A DNA stretch of 64,000 nt, taken from NCBI GenBank assembly GCA_017437125.1, contig JAFSBV010000019.1, forward strand, positions 62,001-126,000. The letters are read 5' to 3'. The notes under the pieces were generated by a model. The model made no database searches. It saw nothing but the letters and a program-made list of their open reading frames with translations, and was not told where the DNA came from. The stretch is from Bacteroidales bacterium (lineage in GTDB: Bacteria > Bacteroidota > Bacteroidia > Bacteroidales > UBA932). Below are positions 42,099 to 52,247 of the stretch, in pieces (the first letter of the stretch is position 1; each line of letters opens with the position of its first letter). The position numbers and the translations under genes were made by a program.

Positions 42099-43265
42099 TC
42101 AATTCAGATTGTCGCTGAAGAATCGGACTATCGATGACTGCACGTCCTTGCCGCAGTGGTGACCGCCGTTGAAGAAAACGGTCTGCAGTGGTTCGAATGC
42201 CGGCTCGATAGAGGAAGCGCCGTTCTCGGACATCCGGTCATTATAGTCGGAATAATGCTTCTGAAGCTTCCGGAATGCTGATTCGACCTTGTCTTTCGGG
42301 AAAAGATGATCTTCTGTACCGTTAAGAAAGAGCATCGGCTTCGGTGCAAGGAAAAGACCGATATCACCGAAATCCAGCTGCTCACGCATCGGCATCACAG
42401 CCATTGAAAAATCAGAAGGCTTCATCCTCTCCTCCCTGTCCAGAGAGGTCATCCAAGAAAGGGCGACCCCGCATTTGACCTCCTCGCAGAATGCGGCAAG
42501 CATCCAGCAGCGGTGAGCTCCCATTGAAAAACCGAATGCACCTATACTCTTCTTATCCACATAAGGCAGCCTGCGTAGTAGCTGCACGGAAGCGATGTCG
42601 TCACGGAGCATCTTCTCTGCCCATATGATTCCTCTGTCGAGAAGAGTGTCATAAAGGACCTTCTGTCCGTCATATACCTTGTTCTTCAAGACCTTGACGG
42701 TATCCTTCAATGCCTTGCCCTCCAGTACCCGGTCTTGCGGACAGGAAGCGTTGCGAGTATCTCCATATGTAAGTTCCGACCAACGCTGAGCATCGTCTGA
42801 AGATCTCTCTCCCCAATACAGGGCATCGGCAACCAGAACTACATATCCAAGGGAAGCCAGTGAATCAGCCAGATAAACACCGTCAAAATTCTTGTCTGTC
42901 CACTGCCGTGCCGATTTCATGATATGATCGTCTTCCCCATCCTGAAGAACGGAAGCCATTGGTCTTACCAGCTTTTCCTTGCCGATATCGAACCTTGCGC
43001 CATGATCATGCAGCATGACGACTGCCGGACATCTGACCGAGCGCGATGCCTTGTCCGGAACAAGAAGATAAGCCTTTATCCTCTCCCCATCCTCGACGGA
43101 GAACTCGATGAAACGACATTCATAACCTTCCCTCTGCTCCTTTTCCAGGACCTTCATCTTCGGCTTTATGCCTTCTCCTGTCTCCGGGGTATAAAAAACA
43201 TGTGTCTGTGCCATTGCAGTCAATGACACAAACACATATAAGACTATAGATAACAGCCTTTTCAT
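42099..43265 (-). CDS. Secreted alpha/beta hydrolase (dienelactone/acetyl-xylan-esterase type)
   Basis: A 388-residue exported protein with signal peptide (LLSIVLYVFVSLTAMAQ) and an alpha/beta hydrolase core. Strand/oxyanion region: RCPAVVMLHDHGARFDIGKEK; nucleophile elbow FGFSMGAHRCWML (Ser); acid region FLNGTEDHLFPKDKVE; His region FNGGHHCGKDV near the end. Acyl-ester cleavage on glycans is likely by resemblance to the abhydrolase_7/acetyl xylan esterase group; substrate not seen. An ATG six bases upstream (43271) is also possible. It starts nine bases after ettA, probably cotranscribed. Confidence 0.85.
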   Translation of the reverse strand: MKRLLSIVLYVFVSLTAMAQTHVFYTPETGEGIKPKMKVLEKEQREGYECRFIEFSVEDGERIKAYLLVPDKASRSVRCPAVVMLHDHGARFDIGKEKLVRPMASVLQDGEDDHIMKSARQWTDKNFDGVYLADSLASLGYVVLVADALYWGERSSDDAQRWSELTYGDTRNASCPQDRVLEGKALKDTVKVLKNKVYDGQKVLYDTLLDRGIIWAEKMLRDDIASVQLLRRLPYVDKKSIGAFGFSMGAHRCWMLAAFCEEVKCGVALSWMTSLDREERMKPSDFSMAVMPMREQLDFGDIGLFLAPKPMLFLNGTEDHLFPKDKVESAFRKLQKHYSDYNDRMSENGASSIEPAFEPLQTVFFNGGHHCGKDVQSSIVRFFSDNLN

Positions 43266-43274
43266 CGGCATATG

Positions 43275-44954
43275 TTACTCTGCCATCAGTTTCTTGTACT
43301 TGAACCTCTTCGGTTCCTCATTACCAAGACGACGCTTCTTGTTTTCCTCATATTCAGAGTAAGTTCCCTCGAAGAAATAAACCTGCGAATCACCCTCGAA
43401 TGCAAGGATATGGGTTGCGATACGGTCAAGGAACCAACGGTCGTGTGAAATGACCACAGCACATCCTGCAAAATTCTCAAGACCTTCCTCAAGTGCTCGG
43501 ATGGTATTTACATCCACATCGTTGGTAGGCTCGTCAAGAAGGAGTACATTACCCTCGTCCTTGAGAGTCAGAGCAAGATGAAGTCGGTTCCTTTCACCTC
43601 CGGAAAGAATGCCGCAGAGCTTTTCCTGATCGGCACCCGAGAAATTGAAACGGGAAACATATGCCCTGGCGTTGACCTCTCTCTTGCCAAGCTTCACGAA
43701 CTCAGAATTCTCCGCTATGGTCTCATATACTGTCTTGTCCGGATCTATGCTCTTGTGCTGCTGGTCAACATATGCGATCTTTACTGTCTCACCGATGGTT
43801 ATTTCTCCTGAATCCGGAGTATCAAGTCCCATGATCAGTCTGAAAAGAGTGGTCTTACCCGCACCGTTCGGTCCGATCACACCTACGATACCTGCTGGAG
43901 GAAGCACGAAGTTAAGATCCTCATAAAGGAGCTTGTCACCGTAACCCTTTGAAACATTCTTGAACTCGATGACCTTGTTACCAAGCCTTGGTCCGTTAGG
44001 GATGAAGATCTCGAGATTAGCCTCCTTCTCGCGGCCGTCATCTGCAGCCAGCTTCTCATATGCACCGAGACGGGCCTTAGACTTGGCATGACGCGCCTTA
44101 GGAGCCATACGCACCCATTCGAGCTCACGTTCGAGAGCCTTGCGACGCTTGCTTTCCTGCTTCTCTTCCTGAGCAAGACGAGTACTTTTCTGGTCAAGCC
44201 ATGAAGAATAGTTTCCTTTCCAAGGAATTCCCTCTCCCCTGTCAAGTTCAAGAATCCATCCTGCCACATTGTCGAGGAAATAACGGTCATGGGTAACAGC
44301 GATCACCGTACCCTTATACTGCTGAAGATGTGCCTCAAGCCACTGGATACTCTCTGTATCGAGGTGGTTGGTAGGCTCGTCAAGGAGGAGTACATCAGGC
44401 TGACGGAGAAGAAGACGACAGAGAGCCACACGACGACGCTCACCACCGCTCAATGTTGATACCTTGGCATCCGAAGGAGGACACTGAAGGGCATCCATCG
44501 CTCTTTCAAGCTTAGAATCAATCTCCCATCCACCGCAATTCTCTATCTTCTCTGTAAGTTCTCCCTGACGTTCGATAAGGGCAGCCATCTCATCATCAGA
44601 CATCGGTTCGCAGAACTTCATGTTGACTTCCTCATATTCCCTGAGTATGTCCATCACTTCCTGCACTCCCTCCTGAACAACCTCGATCACGGTCTTGTCA
44701 GGATCCATCTGAGGTTCCTGCTCAAGATATCCGACAGAATATCCTGGAGTCCATACGACTTCTCCCTGATATCCGGTCTCAATGCCGGCGATGATCTTCA
44801 TCAATGTTGACTTACCTGCACCATTGAGACCCACGATACCGATCTTGGCACCATAAAAGAATGAGAGATAGATGTCCTTGAGGATCACCCTGTTATTATG
44901 AGGGAGGATCTTACCTACCCCGTTCATCGAAAAAATAATCTTCTCGTCTGCCAT
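43275..44954 (-). CDS. ettA: ABC-F translation factor EttA
   Basis: Energy-dependent translational throttle protein. 559 residues, two ABC modules: Walker A GLNGAGKST and signature LSGGERRRVALCRLLL with DEPTNHLD in the first, Walker A GPNGAGKTT and LSGGERNRLHLALTL with DEPTNDVD in the second. The long Glu/Lys-rich linker (KQESKRRKALERELEWVRMAPKARHAKSKARL) is that of EttA rather than resistance ABC-F proteins. It binds the ribosomal E site and gates the first elongation cycle by ATP/ADP ratio. -7 element TATCTTTG at 44998-44991 on the minus strand. Confidence 0.97.
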   Translation of the reverse strand: MADEKIIFSMNGVGKILPHNNRVILKDIYLSFFYGAKIGIVGLNGAGKSTLMKIIAGIETGYQGEVVWTPGYSVGYLEQEPQMDPDKTVIEVVQEGVQEVMDILREYEEVNMKFCEPMSDDEMAALIERQGELTEKIENCGGWEIDSKLERAMDALQCPPSDAKVSTLSGGERRRVALCRLLLRQPDVLLLDEPTNHLDTESIQWLEAHLQQYKGTVIAVTHDRYFLDNVAGWILELDRGEGIPWKGNYSSWLDQKSTRLAQEEKQESKRRKALERELEWVRMAPKARHAKSKARLGAYEKLAADDGREKEANLEIFIPNGPRLGNKVIEFKNVSKGYGDKLLYEDLNFVLPPAGIVGVIGPNGAGKTTLFRLIMGLDTPDSGEITIGETVKIAYVDQQHKSIDPDKTVYETIAENSEFVKLGKREVNARAYVSRFNFSGADQEKLCGILSGGERNRLHLALTLKDEGNVLLLDEPTNDVDVNTIRALEEGLENFAGCAVVISHDRWFLDRIATHILAFEGDSQVYFFEGTYSEYEENKKRRLGNEEPKRFKYKKLMAE

Positions 44955-44990
44955 AAATGACTATATTTTAATTAAATGCACATTCTGACG

Positions 44991-44998
44991 CAAAGATA
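44991..44998 (-). promoter_or_regulatory. ettA -7 element
   Basis: TATCTTTG on the minus strand, 36 bases upstream of the ettA ATG. Confidence 0.5.
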
Positions 44999-45001
44999 AT
45001 C

Positions 45002-46099
45002 TTACTTCTGCGATTCCACAACTAATTTTTTCTTCTTTATCAACACGCTTTTCTCTTTCCTGCACCACTCGCTCGGGTTTTCTCCCATGAAAAGCCTGAA
45101 GGCCATATTGTACGAAACGACTGAATTGAATCCGCTCATCGTTGCCAGTTCATGGATCTTATGTTCCGGATTCTCCCTGAAACATTCCATAGAATGCATG
45201 ACCCTGTGGTAATTGACATACTGGCAGAAGTTCCTGCCTGTGAACTGGCTTATTGCCCTGGAAATATACAGTTTGTTGGAATACAGATACCTGACTAATT
45301 CATTTATGGTCAGATTGCTGTTGAGATATGGTTTCTCCGTCTCAAAATATGCCACGATCCTTTCATAAAGATCCTTATAAACCTGATCGATCCGGGAACC
45401 GTCAGCAACGGTCGTAACAGATGTAACTTTCATAGATTCTATTATCATTCTTTCCCGACTTTTCCATATTACGAATTCAGAATCAGTCATTATCCTGATT
45501 CCCATACCTGCAACGGCTCCGCACATGAGCAGAACCGCAAGAGACTCCAGGCCAAGCTGCCATAAGGCTGATGCTGCGATGAATGCCAATACGTATGAAA
45601 CATCGACGGCCAGACACACAAGCAGCCATACCGTTCCCATCTTCATTACGGTCTTGACGTCCATAAGCCGGGTTGTAAAGGCATATATGAGCATTGCGAC
45701 GATAAGGATATCCATCAATGAGATAAAGACAAGTCCGGATTCATCCGAAGGAAGGGAAAGCCATCCGAATGCACATGAAACATTAAAGCATACAAGAACG
45801 CCTTCAATGATCAGAAAGATCTTCACAACCCGGGACGCATCGACAGATTCCCATAACGAAGAGGTCATGAGCCAGAATGCAGCGGCAGCCGGCATAAGTT
45901 CGGGAAGGCCACATGAGATCCAGCCGTCCTCAGATGCAGCCAGGCCGGAAGCGGCAGCAGCTGCTGCAACTGCCATGAATACAGGAGATATCTTCATCCT
46001 GAAGTCAGAGGGATAAGGGATACCACGGTTCTTTATGATCTGACATATTGCAAGACAGACCATAGAAAGGATGGCTATTATCATAACTGTCATTTTCAT
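45002..46099 (-). CDS. Membrane-bound AraC-family transcription regulator
   Basis: A 365-residue protein whose first 210 residues form about seven hydrophobic segments and whose C-terminus (about 245-355) is an AraC-type double helix-turn-helix: NELVRYLYSNKLYISRAISQFTGRNFCQYVNYHRV then HKIHELATMSGFNSVVSYNMAFRLFMGENPSEW. Anchored AraC regulators like this are known in Bacteroidetes and may sense membrane-near signals. Targets unknown; the neighbouring yitT or ettA genes are candidates only by position. Predicted promoter element TATTTTTG at 46137-46130 on the minus strand. Confidence 0.88.
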   Translation of the reverse strand: MKMTVMIIAILSMVCLAICQIIKNRGIPYPSDFRMKISPVFMAVAAAAAASGLAASEDGWISCGLPELMPAAAAFWLMTSSLWESVDASRVVKIFLIIEGVLVCFNVSCAFGWLSLPSDESGLVFISLMDILIVAMLIYAFTTRLMDVKTVMKMGTVWLLVCLAVDVSYVLAFIAASALWQLGLESLAVLLMCGAVAGMGIRIMTDSEFVIWKSRERMIIESMKVTSVTTVADGSRIDQVYKDLYERIVAYFETEKPYLNSNLTINELVRYLYSNKLYISRAISQFTGRNFCQYVNYHRVMHSMECFRENPEHKIHELATMSGFNSVVSYNMAFRLFMGENPSEWCRKEKSVLIKKKKLVVESQK

Positions 46100-46141
46100 A
46101 ACTTGACGATCCTGAGAGTTTCAACAGAGCAAAAATAAACA

Positions 46142-46177
46142 ATGCCAGCGTTTCAAGGGTCGCTTGAACGCCGGCAT
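46142..46177 (-). terminator. Terminator of the yitT gene
   Basis: Arms 46142-46157 and 46163-46177 pair with one bulged T and one wobble; five-base loop. On the minus strand it is followed by TTGTTTATTTTTG. Confidence 0.75.
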
Positions 46178-46217
46178 TCGTCACATTTTTCTTTTTTTTA
46201 TAAAAATTTCCTTTTTT

Positions 46218-47165
46218 TTAACGGTTTTCCTTGGTAGTCTTGACCTTAATGGTATCAAAGCCCTGTCCATAGACGCCCATTACCGATGAAACCGAAAGGA
46301 ATGCATCAGGATCTATCGACTTCACATACCTCAGGAGAAGATTGAGGTCGGTCTTTCTGGTAACGACCATAAGCACATCCTTATCTTCTTTTGAATACCA
46401 ACCCTTGGCAGGAATAACGGTAACTCCCCTTTTCATGTCAAATGCGATTGCGTCAGCCATTTCAGTTGCCTTCTTTGTAAATATGAAAGCCTGGACTGAC
46501 TGCTTAGATCCTGAAAGATAAAGATCGATGGCATAGCCGCTGACAACAACCTGGATAAGACCATACACCACTACTGCGAGCTTTTCCGTAAACGGAAGAA
46601 GGTCTCCTGATTCGGTATATGAAGGGAAAAGAAGTGATGAAAGGATGATTCCGACATCAATGATCAATATGACCCTGCCTGGAGAAGCCGGCTTGAACTT
46701 GCACCATACAAGAGCTACGATGTCAGTTCCACCAGTACTGCCTCCCTGTGATATCGAAAGACCTATACCGCAGCCTGCGATGATACCGCCGAGGAATGTA
46801 CATATGAGCTTTCCGTTGGAAATCGCAAATTCATGAATGAAATCTGCCGGTATCAGCTTAGGCATGACACTGAGCATGATCGAGGTCATGAAGATGGCAT
46901 AGATGGTCTTTCCACCGAAACCGGTTCCCAGGATCTTTGTTCCTATTATGAGCAGGAGGACATTCAGGATGAAATAAGTCACGCTCATCGGCAGTCCTGT
47001 CGCATAGAACAGGATGGATGCAAATCCGGATACGCCTCCACCGATCAGGTTGTTAGGAAGGAGGAAGATCGTCCATCCCAACGCATATGACATGACTCCC
47101 AGAGTCACAAGGGCGTACTCCTTGACAAGTGTACCCAAAGATGCCTTCAAAAGATTCTTTCCCAT
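46218..47165 (-). CDS. YitT family membrane protein (second of pair)
   Basis: 315-residue member of the YitT family, with five or so membrane segments (DUF161-type; LIGGGVSGFASILFYATGLPM, GTGFGGKTIYAIF, GGIIAGCGIGLSISQGGSTGGTDIVAL) and the cytoplasmic DUF2179 domain at the end (RGVTVIPAKGWYSKEDKDVLMVVTRK). Family function unknown; a transport or ligand-sensing role is usually suggested. It overlaps the previous yitT gene by one base (TAATG). Closely similar to it, so the two probably form a heteromer. Confidence 0.9.
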   Translation of the reverse strand: MGKNLLKASLGTLVKEYALVTLGVMSYALGWTIFLLPNNLIGGGVSGFASILFYATGLPMSVTYFILNVLLLIIGTKILGTGFGGKTIYAIFMTSIMLSVMPKLIPADFIHEFAISNGKLICTFLGGIIAGCGIGLSISQGGSTGGTDIVALVWCKFKPASPGRVILIIDVGIILSSLLFPSYTESGDLLPFTEKLAVVVYGLIQVVVSGYAIDLYLSGSKQSVQAFIFTKKATEMADAIAFDMKRGVTVIPAKGWYSKEDKDVLMVVTRKTDLNLLLRYVKSIDPDAFLSVSSVMGVYGQGFDTIKVKTTKENR

Positions 47166-48073
47166 TACTTGGCCTCCTCTATCTTATTGTTCTTCTTTAT
47201 TTTCACACCGGTCTTGACCTCTTCAAAGCCTTCTCCGAACACTCCCATTGCAGAAGAAACGGAAATGAAGGCCTTTTTGTCAATGCTTCTGACCTCGTTG
47301 ACAATAATGTTCATCTGCTGCTTTCTGGCAACGATAAGCAGAACCTTGCTCTCTTTCTGAGAATACCATCCCATGGACTGGAGAGCTGTAACTCCACGGT
47401 CAACAGTATGCACCATATGATCCGCAATCTCCTGATACTGAGAAGAGAACACGAGAATCTGAACTGTCTGCTTGTTTCCGAGAAGGACGAAATCCACTCC
47501 GAATGAGAATCCGAGCATAAGTACATATGCATAGATCACATCTACGATACCCTTATCCGGTACAAGAAGGATACTCAGGATAATCACCATATCCGTAAAC
47601 AGATATACTCTTCCCGGTGATACCGGCCAGTATTTGTTTATGATCATGGCAATGATATCCGTTCCTCCCGTACTGCCGCCTCTGAGAAGCACAAGTCCGA
47701 TTCCGACTGATTCAAGAGTGGCGCCGACAAGAGCCACCATCAGCTTTTCATCCATCAGCACCTGCAGCTGAGGAAACATAGGAAGCACGTCGAACAGTAC
47801 GGATGTCAGTACGATGACATATATTGTCTTCATACCGAATCCCTTTCCGAGGACGAGGAAGCCCATTATAAGCAGAAGGACATTCAGCACAGGATATGTT
47901 ATTCCCACAGGGATTCCCGTACCATACTGGATGATGGTACAGAAACCGGTAAGTCCTCCACTGGCAAGTCCGTTCGGAATAATGAATGATGTCCATGCCA
48001 TACAGAAGATGACAGAGCCGACTGTCATAAGGAAATAATCCCAGAGCGTCGCCAGCAGTTTATCTGTTTTCAT
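47165..48073 (-). CDS. YitT family membrane protein (first of pair)
   Basis: 302-residue paralog of the next gene with the same plan: ASGGLTGFCTIIQYGTGIP, GKGFGMKTIYVIVLTS, VGIGLVLLRGGSTGGTDIIAM, and C-terminal DUF2179 (RGVTALQSMGWYSQKESKVLLIVARK). Located 13 bases downstream of leuS, so it may be read from the same transcript. Polybasic C-terminal tail KTGVKIKKNNKIEEAK. Confidence 0.9.
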   Translation of the reverse strand: MKTDKLLATLWDYFLMTVGSVIFCMAWTSFIIPNGLASGGLTGFCTIIQYGTGIPVGITYPVLNVLLLIMGFLVLGKGFGMKTIYVIVLTSVLFDVLPMFPQLQVLMDEKLMVALVGATLESVGIGLVLLRGGSTGGTDIIAMIINKYWPVSPGRVYLFTDMVIILSILLVPDKGIVDVIYAYVLMLGFSFGVDFVLLGNKQTVQILVFSSQYQEIADHMVHTVDRGVTALQSMGWYSQKESKVLLIVARKQQMNIIVNEVRSIDKKAFISVSSAMGVFGEGFEEVKTGVKIKKNNKIEEAK

Positions 48074-48086
48074 AGGTCAGCGTGAT

Positions 48087-50852
48087 TTATTTCACAACGA
48101 TATTTACAATCTTTCCTGGTACTACGATGACTTTGACGATATTGCCTTCACCCACATATTTTGATGTAAGTTCAAGTCCTCGCACATGAGCATCCACATC
48201 CTCTCTTGACATATCCTTAGGAAGATCCACGGTAAAACGTGTCTTTCCGTTGAATGACACTGCATATGTGCATGAGTTCTCAACAGTATATGCCTCGATA
48301 TATTCAGGGAATGATGCGTATGTTATGCTTTCCTTGTGTCCGAGAGCCTCCCAGAGCTCTTCGGCGATATGAGGTGCAAAAGGCGAAAGGAGTATCACGA
48401 GCGGTTCGAGGATCTCACGCTTTGTGCACTTGAGGTCATTAAGTTCATTCACAGCGATCATGAATGCACTGACAGCCGTATTGAACGAGAATTCCTCGAT
48501 GTCCGTACGTACCTTGCCGATCAGCTTGTGAAGAGCCTTGAGTTCCTCAGGAGAAGCCTTTTCATCAGTAACGATGAAGCCGTCACGGTCATAGAACATC
48601 CTCCACACCTTTCTGAGGAAACGGTTGACACCGTCAATGCCCTTGGTATCCCAAGGCTTAGACTGTTCGAGAGGGCCGAGGAACATTTCATAAAGTCTCA
48701 GAGTATCAGCGCCATAGGTATCGCAGATCATGTCAGGATTAACGACATTGAACATGGACTTAGACATCTTCTCGATAGCCCATCCGCATATATACTCACC
48801 ATCCTCGAGAATGAATTCCGCATTCGCGAAATCAGGCATCCAGTTGCGGAATGCTTCGATGTCAAGACGGTCGTTGCGGACGATATTCACGTCAACATGG
48901 ATCTCCGTGGTCTCATACTGATCCTTAAGACCATATGACACGAAGGTGTTGGTGTTGATGATACGATATACGAAGTTCGAACGTCCCTGGATCATACCCT
49001 GGTTGATGAGTTTCCTGAAAGGTTCCTTCTCGCATACATAGCCGAGGTCGAAGAGGAACTTGTTCCAGAAACGAGAATAGATGAGATGGCCCGTCGCATG
49101 CTCGGTTCCACCGATGTACAGATCCACATCTCTCCAATATTCGTCAGCTTCACGGCTTACGAGAGCCTCATCATTATGAGGATCCATATAACGGAGATAG
49201 TATGCGCTGCTGCCTGCAAAACCCGGCATGGTGCTGAGTTCGATAGGATATCCTTCATAAGTCCAGTCTGCAGCACGTCCGAGAGGCGGCTCTCCCGACT
49301 CGGTAGGAAGATATTTGTCAACTTCAGGAAGCTGGAGAGGCAGATTCTCGAGAGTCATAGGAGTAGCTATGCCATCCTTGAAATACATAGGGAAAGGCTC
49401 ACCCCAATATCTCTGACGCGAGAAGATCGCATCACGGAGACGGTAATTGATCTTTCTGTGTCCTATGCCATGCTTCTCCACATAATCTATAGCGGCAGGG
49501 ATAGCTTCCTTGACGGTCAAGCCGTTGAGGAAACCTGAATTGCACATTACTCCCTCCTTTGCATCGAAGCTGGACTCGCTTACGTCGCAGCCTTCGATAA
49601 GAGGAACGACAGGAAGGTTGAAATGCCTTGCGAAAGCATAGTCACGGCTGTCATGAGCCGGAACCGCCATGATCGCACCTGTTCCATATCCGGCAAGGAC
49701 ATACTCCGAAATCCATACAGGGACCTTGTCACCTGTAAGAGGATTCGTAGCATATGAACCCGAGAACACACCTGTAACCTTCTTTGTCTCGGTCATTCTC
49801 TCACGCTCAGTCTTTTTCTTTGCCATTGCAAGGTACTCATCCACGGCATCCTTCTGCTCAGGAGTCGTAAGCTTCTCCACCCATTCGCTTTCCGGTGCAA
49901 GCACCATGAAGGTAACACCGAATACAGTGTCGGCACGGGTCGTGAAGATGGTCATGTCATATTCTTCAGTACCGTTGGATACCTTGAAGTTCATCTCAGC
50001 ACCCTGGCTCTTTCCGATCCAGTTACGCTGCATGTCCTTGAGTGAATCTGTCCAGTCAAGACCCTCAAGATCCTCAAGCAGACGACCTGCATAAGCAGAT
50101 ACACGAAGCTGCCACTGAGTCATCTTCTTCTGCTCCACAGGATGTCCTCCACGGACTGAATATCCCTCCTTCACCTCGTCATTGGCGAGTACTGTGCCAA
50201 GGGCAGAACACCAGTTCACGGCAGTCTCTCCCTGATATGCGATACGATACTGCATCAGGACATCAGCCTTCTCCTTATCTGTGAAGGCAGCCCATTCTTC
50301 GGCAGTAAAAGGCTTGACATCTCCGCAAGCCGCATCAACAGCCATGCTTCCGCCCTGAGCGAACGCTGCTTCAAGCTCGGAAACAGGACGTGCCTTCTGC
50401 TGGCTGTTGTCATACCAGCTGTCAAACATCCTGAGGAATGCCCACTGGGTCCATTTGTAATATCCCGGATCGCATGTACGTACCTCACGTGACCAGTCAT
50501 AAGAGAAGCCTATCCTGTCCATCTGCTCACGATAGCGCGCAATGTTCTTCTCGGTAGTCACTGCAGGATGCTGTCCTGTCTGGATGGCATACTGCTCTGC
50601 AGGGAGGCCGAATGCGTCATATCCCATAGGGTGAAGCACATTGAAGCCGCAGAGTCTCTTGTAACGGCTGTAAATATCGCTCGCGATGTATCCGAGCGGA
50701 TGTCCTACATGAAGTCCGGCACCTGATGGGTACGGGAACATGTCAAGAACGTAATATTTAGGCTTTGAAGAATCTATCTCAGCCTTGAATGTGTGGTTGG
50801 CAGCCCAGAATGACTGCCATTTGCTTTCGATTTCCTTAAAATTATAGTCCAT
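48087..50852 (-). CDS. leuS: Leucyl-tRNA synthetase
   Basis: Charges tRNA-Leu. 921 residues, class I: HIGH box as LHVGHPLGY near residue 48, CP1 editing domain ([21 protein letters not shown], in parts [13 protein letters not shown] and TFMVLAPES), KMSKS box in [15 protein letters not shown], then anticodon-binding and C-terminal domains ([34 protein letters not shown]). Full length for the bacterial type. A -7 like TACTTTTG on the minus strand at 50879-50872 lies in the 30-base gap after the pseudo-M28 gene. Confidence 0.98.
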   Translation of the reverse strand: MDYNFKEIESKWQSFWAANHTFKAEIDSSKPKYYVLDMFPYPSGAGLHVGHPLGYIASDIYSRYKRLCGFNVLHPMGYDAFGLPAEQYAIQTGQHPAVTTEKNIARYREQMDRIGFSYDWSREVRTCDPGYYKWTQWAFLRMFDSWYDNSQQKARPVSELEAAFAQGGSMAVDAACGDVKPFTAEEWAAFTDKEKADVLMQYRIAYQGETAVNWCSALGTVLANDEVKEGYSVRGGHPVEQKKMTQWQLRVSAYAGRLLEDLEGLDWTDSLKDMQRNWIGKSQGAEMNFKVSNGTEEYDMTIFTTRADTVFGVTFMVLAPESEWVEKLTTPEQKDAVDEYLAMAKKKTERERMTETKKVTGVFSGSYATNPLTGDKVPVWISEYVLAGYGTGAIMAVPAHDSRDYAFARHFNLPVVPLIEGCDVSESSFDAKEGVMCNSGFLNGLTVKEAIPAAIDYVEKHGIGHRKINYRLRDAIFSRQRYWGEPFPMYFKDGIATPMTLENLPLQLPEVDKYLPTESGEPPLGRAADWTYEGYPIELSTMPGFAGSSAYYLRYMDPHNDEALVSREADEYWRDVDLYIGGTEHATGHLIYSRFWNKFLFDLGYVCEKEPFRKLINQGMIQGRSNFVYRIINTNTFVSYGLKDQYETTEIHVDVNIVRNDRLDIEAFRNWMPDFANAEFILEDGEYICGWAIEKMSKSMFNVVNPDMICDTYGADTLRLYEMFLGPLEQSKPWDTKGIDGVNRFLRKVWRMFYDRDGFIVTDEKASPEELKALHKLIGKVRTDIEEFSFNTAVSAFMIAVNELNDLKCTKREILEPLVILLSPFAPHIAEELWEALGHKESITYASFPEYIEAYTVENSCTYAVSFNGKTRFTVDLPKDMSREDVDAHVRGLELTSKYVGEGNIVKVIVVPGKIVNIVVK

Positions 50853-50882
50853 AGGTATATGATATATCTTGCAAAAGTAACA

Positions 50883-52244
50883 TTATTTCCTGAATCCTAT
50901 ACGCGATTTTCCACCTTTCTTTTCAAGACGGAATTCCACAGGTATGGTTATGGATGTGCGCACCTTGTTTCCATCGACACGCCCCGGCTTCCACTTCGGA
51001 GATGCACTCACCACTTTCACAGCCTCCGCATCCAGTTCCGGAGAGACTCCCTTCACCACCCTGACATCTGACACCTTGCCGTCTTTTCCGATGATGAAAT
51101 CCACCATCACACGTCCCTGAACTCCGTCAATGACAGCCTGTTCCGGATATTTCAGGTATTGATAAACCCATTTCTCAAGAAACTGACGCGGATCCGGACT
51201 GTTCAGGAACATCGGACGCTGGTCACAGTCATGGTATGACACCACATCATCATATTTCTTTTCACGTGAAGGAACATCGGAAGGGCGGAAAGAAACAGGA
51301 GTGCTCACATTGGCCAGAGCAAGTGTACAGTTATATATGTACTCCAGCTCACGTTCCATCGAATCATAGTCAATTATCGACTGTGTATCCCTGTATGTGT
51401 CATGCTCCGGATAATGACCGGTGGTAAAATATACGGAAGGTATCTCCTTGTCATAGAATGCCCTGTGATCGGAAGGATATGGCTCTGACGAGACTATTTC
51501 AGGAAGCACTGGCTGAAGGTCACCGGCAAGAGTCCTGATTATTGCATTCATGTCTGCATTGGACGAAGTGAAAGCATAGAATCCCCTGTCTCCTGTTCCA
51601 AGCATGTCAAGATTGATCATGGAATCGATGTTTCCCGCATCGGCGAACGAGCGGTTCAGGAAATACCATGCACCGGCATGGAGTTCATATGATGCACCGA
51701 AGGCGGCAAAGATCACAGAACGCCTGAAAAGAATGGAATTCGTCTGGACCATACGTGCCAGCTCAAGAAGCACGGCAAGACCTGAAGCATTTCCGTTCGC
51801 ACCAAAGAATATGCGTTCCACGGGCTGTCCATCGACAGTGACGGTCATTGTTCCTCTGTTATCAAGCCTCGCTCCGACCACCACATATGTATTACGAAGC
51901 TCCTTGTCATAACCTGACACGAATCCCAGGACATTCCTTGAAACCAATGTATCACCTTCTTCAGATGCGATGCCGAAGATCTCGCCGTCTTTCGGAGAAA
52001 GAAGATCGATACCGTATTCTTCCATCACCGTCCCGACATATTCAGCTGCTAGTCTCTCACCCTCTGAACCTGCTTTCCTTCCCTCAAGATGAGCTGAAGA
52101 CAGCTCCCTTACATGCTTTTTGAGAGATCTCGCGACCTCTCCGTCGTACAGATCATCATATACGGCGCCATCTCTGAACTGCGCGCCAGCATTTGTCGCA
52201 AAGAGCATTACGACAAACATAAGAATCATCCCTTTTACATTCAT
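50883..52244 (-). CDS. Periplasmic M28 pseudopeptidase fused to TonB C-terminal domain
   Basis: 453 residues with signal peptide 1-21, an M28 fold (about 40-315) and a TonB C-terminal domain (about 350-440: YPEQAVIDGVQGRVMVDFIIG, then DVRVVKGVSPELDAEAVKVV and WKPGRVDGNKV). The M28 part keeps its frame (DMLG with D213, HDT with H281), but the first His ligand is Arg (GARLD, R126), the bridging Asp is Gly (GANGNASG, G151), and the EE pair is Ser-Tyr (GASYE, 185-186). Catalysis with zinc is therefore improbable; peptide or envelope-glycan binding is more likely. Three bases after the SPOR lipoprotein gene, so cotranscribed. Confidence 0.88.
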   Translation of the reverse strand: MNVKGMILMFVVMLFATNAGAQFRDGAVYDDLYDGEVARSLKKHVRELSSAHLEGRKAGSEGERLAAEYVGTVMEEYGIDLLSPKDGEIFGIASEEGDTLVSRNVLGFVSGYDKELRNTYVVVGARLDNRGTMTVTVDGQPVERIFFGANGNASGLAVLLELARMVQTNSILFRRSVIFAAFGASYELHAGAWYFLNRSFADAGNIDSMINLDMLGTGDRGFYAFTSSNADMNAIIRTLAGDLQPVLPEIVSSEPYPSDHRAFYDKEIPSVYFTTGHYPEHDTYRDTQSIIDYDSMERELEYIYNCTLALANVSTPVSFRPSDVPSREKKYDDVVSYHDCDQRPMFLNSPDPRQFLEKWVYQYLKYPEQAVIDGVQGRVMVDFIIGKDGKVSDVRVVKGVSPELDAEAVKVVSASPKWKPGRVDGNKVRTSITIPVEFRLEKKGGKSRIGFRK

Positions 52245-52247
52245 ACT

